Shown here: piece by piece, positions 16,485-18,493 of the stretch | Position numbering within the stretch: position 1 is the stretch's first letter | Layout: each line of letters opens with the position of its first letter | NCBI GenBank assembly: GCA_038144835.1 | Contig: JAYQON010000061.1 | Location: 1 to 18,493 of the forward strand | DNA length: 18,493 nucleotides | DNA from: JALHOQ01 sp038144835 | GTDB taxonomy: Bacteria > Bdellovibrionota > Bdellovibrionia > Bdellovibrionales > UBA1609 | Direction of reading: 5' to 3' | Notes under the pieces: generated by a model | Databases searched by the model: none | What the model saw: the letters and a program-made list of their open reading frames with translations, nothing else | What the model was told of the DNA's origin: nothing | Made by a program: the position numbers and the translations under genes

Positions 16485-18493
16485 CAAATCAATCTGTGAA
16501 AATTAGATCCATTAAAATGTCATATGCCGTGTGTTTAAGTCTCATTTGCTTTTATGCCAGTACATGCTTTGCCAGCCCCAAATCAGATGATGCAGGCTGC
16601 GAATTCATGCTCTCGGCGCGTGGCGACTATGCTCCTGAATCCCCCAGGCCCTGGTTGAATGATGAAAGCCTTAGCCTTGAGGAGAAAATTTATAGGGAGT
16701 TCCTGTTTCAGGCCACTGGCTTTCTTGCTGACCATTTTCGTTGGCCAGTGGAGGGCGAAGCCGACAGGATCTTGCGATTCGCAAAAAAAATGGTGGTTTC
16801 ATCTCTCTCGCCCGGTGGAGAAGAGCAAATAGATTTGGAGGGAATTACGGCTGCAACTTTATTGAGCCAAAAAAGTGTTATGGAAAATTTCAGGCACTGG
16901 TTCCCCAGTAGATATTTATATCTGAGGCGAAAAATAGTGAGTGCCTACATACGAGCAGTCAGACAGTCTGATCTCGAAAAGCGCTATCGAACTGTACCGA
17001 CGACACCATCTGAAGAGCTATTTTTCCTTGCTGCAATTAAAGCAAAAACGAATGGTGGATCAGCCTTAATGCTAAATTATCTCCAAGAAAAATTAACGAT
17101 TGGGCATTTTCTCGATTTATTTCAGACCGGGCGGAGCCAATCCGAAAGGACAGGACTCTTTCCGCAACCTCTTATTTTCCCGGGCGGATGGGATGAGGTT
17201 GAATTAGCTGCCAGGATGGACTCTCCGTCGGCGTTCGCACAATTCATAGATAGTCGTCAGTTACTCACCGCTGAACGTGGTCAAAAGACTATAGCTGCAA
17301 TCGAAAAATCGCCCGGATTCGTTGTCATTAATTGGTCGAGCGGTAAGCCTGTGGCAAGAGATTTTCTGGAAGCGCTGATTAGATACATAGAAATTCGAGG
17401 CTACATTTTATTAGTGGGCGTGAGTCAGCAGATATTTGAAGGTTTGCCTGAAATTTTTTTGACCCATCCGAAAATTCACTTGCTATCTCACTCAATTGAA
17501 AATGACTCAATTCGTATGTCGATCGAACCTGTCAATCCGGACATTGAAAATCCGTTGCCTGACTTACGCAAAGCGGGAAGGTACAGGCCTGGACAAATAT
17601 CTATTGTTTTTCATCCCCATCTTATGATGGAGACAGTGCCAACTGCCACCAATGAAGCTGGTCCGGTGTTTTTAATTTCGACAGGTTCAATAAATGAGCC
17701 TTTTTCGGTTTTCTCAGCTGCTTCCCAAGGAAGGAGGAAAATCGCCAACAAAACTTTTCATACTACGCGTGGTTGGGTGTTTGAAAAAGGAGATTTACTC
17801 ACTGGCTTTGATTCAGATGGGGTGCAAAATGCTTGGCACTTTCGCCCGTTAAGTTATTACGATGATCGCACCGTTAATGGAACTGTGGGATTTATCGATA
17901 TGGGGGTGAATTACAGATTTAAGTATGACGAAAATAGTCGTGAGTTTGCAACTGTTCCCGAAGATGTAGAGGTTATTTATCTGGGTGATCCTCACGATCC
18001 GGAGACAGATCCTAGGGTTGCGGTGGCCATGATGAGAGACCTAAATTTGCCACAGGATACGGAGGCCACTTTCATGGGGGGCGATACTTTTGACTTTGGG
18101 GTGATTACGCATCATTTGGATGGTCTGCGTCTTGAACAAGCGGCCCGTTATCAAAAAGATTCTCTTTCGCTCTTGAATTCAATTAATGGTGTCATTCAGA
18201 TGGTGAATGGCCTTCAGCAAAAGTATCCCTTGGCTCGCTATGCTCAGATCGTTGGAAATCATGATGAGTGGTTGAAAAAAGTTTTGAACCGTACGCCAGA
18301 TATACAGAATGTCATTAATGGAGACGTTCTCGACGAACTCGCCTTTGCTGTGGGTACCTTGCGCATTAATTTATGGGAGTACATTTTCAAGGAAAGACGC
18401 AAAGTCCTTGAACCTTTACTGCGTGCATTTCCGCATAAGCGGGCTGAAATCATCGGTAGATTTCTTCCTGTTCATGATCCCGATCGTATAGAT
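16481..18493 (+). CDS. exported calcineurin-like metallophosphoesterase, 5' part
   Basis: I translated this frame by hand; it has no stop for 671 codons and runs off the window. It starts with a signal peptide (basic K7/R9/K12, hydrophobic 14-27, cleavage likely after CFA at 31); an in-frame Met13 is an alternative start. Residues about 40-200 are a helical region I do not recognise. From about 280 the layout resembles large phage proteins that I associate with the T5 A1 DNase group: NWSSGKPVARDFLEAL (from 284), FHPHLMMETVPT (377-388), an STGS turn (400-403), then the catalytic core. The core shows GDPH (D503, H505), GGDTFDF (D535, D538), THHLDG just after, and GNHDEW (N593, H594, D595), which are the first three metal-ligand blocks of calcineurin-type phosphoesterases; the final His blocks lie beyond the window. 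A Mn-type nuclease or phosphodiesterase outside the cytoplasm is likely. The A1 link is from memory, without alignment. Confidence 0.85.
   Translation, partial: MTNQSVKIRSIKMSYAVCLSLICFYASTCFASPKSDDAGCEFMLSARGDYAPESPRPWLNDESLSLEEKIYREFLFQATGFLADHFRWPVEGEADRILRFAKKMVVSSLSPGGEEQIDLEGITAATLLSQKSVMENFRHWFPSRYLYLRRKIVSAYIRAVRQSDLEKRYRTVPTTPSEELFFLAAIKAKTNGGSALMLNYLQEKLTIGHFLDLFQTGRSQSERTGLFPQPLIFPGGWDEVELAARMDSPSAFAQFIDSRQLLTAERGQKTIAAIEKSPGFVVINWSSGKPVARDFLEALIRYIEIRGYILLVGVSQQIFEGLPEIFLTHPKIHLLSHSIENDSIRMSIEPVNPDIENPLPDLRKAGRYRPGQISIVFHPHLMMETVPTATNEAGPVFLISTGSINEPFSVFSAASQGRRKIANKTFHTTRGWVFEKGDLLTGFDSDGVQNAWHFRPLSYYDDRTVNGTVGFIDMGVNYRFKYDENSREFATVPEDVEVIYLGDPHDPETDPRVAVAMMRDLNLPQDTEATFMGGDTFDFGVITHHLDGLRLEQAARYQKDSLSLLNSINGVIQMVNGLQQKYPLARYAQIVGNHDEWLKKVLNRTPDIQNVINGDVLDELAFAVGTLRINLWEYIFKERRKVLEPLLRAFPHKRAEIIGRFLPVHDPDRID

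Overview
The window looks like chromosomal DNA of a Gram-negative, Bdellovibrio-like bacterium. A Kdo transferase for lipid A, an outer-membrane beta-barrel, a very large lipoprotein, several Sec-exported proteins and a YceI-family protein all imply an outer membrane. The assignment to Bdellovibrionota is an inference from the general look of the proteins, with no marker gene to confirm it. I see no tRNA, rRNA, CRISPR array, transposase or integrase. The window is almost fully coding, with short gaps, overlapping stop and start codons, and operon-like strand blocks.

Left part (1-2581): the 3' end of a YceI-family gene is followed one base later by a multi-pass membrane protein of unknown function. 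A minus-strand gene converges on it with a 7-bp overlap. That gene encodes a Rossmann-fold protein with a Y-x8-K pair, resembling atypical enoyl-ACP reductases.

Centre-left (2582-8399): a 375-bp divergent spacer leads into a two-gene plus-strand unit. An outer-membrane barrel of 382 aa overlaps by 14 bp a 1435-aa lipoprotein of no known family. The lipoprotein carries two diverged copies of a Cys-containing module (GCLNW...NPW, then a DP/EP-K/R and DG block), coiled coils and a Gly/Ser-rich C-terminal region. The pair probably forms one envelope complex. A 9-bp stem-loop covers its stop codon and that of the convergent operon.

Centre-right (8413-15051, minus strand): one apparent operon runs from a secreted protein of unknown function through a His-rich CDF metal exporter to the Kdo transferase WaaA/KdtA. 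A second runs from a GNAT-fold acetyltransferase to a large GT-C-like membrane protein.

Right part (15282-18493, plus strand): this is the most interesting section. Two exported hydrolases are coupled by an ATGA overlap. The first is a HAD-superfamily phosphatase. The second is cut by the window end, starts at 16481 and stays open for 671 codons. It has a signal peptide and a calcineurin-type metallophosphoesterase core (D503-x-H505, G-D535-x-x-D538, G-N593-H594-D595). The region ahead of that core is laid out like large phage proteins related, as I recall, to the phage T5 A1 DNase. A secreted nuclease plus a secreted phosphatase would make a nucleic-acid salvage module in the periplasm or outside the cell, but that function is an inference.
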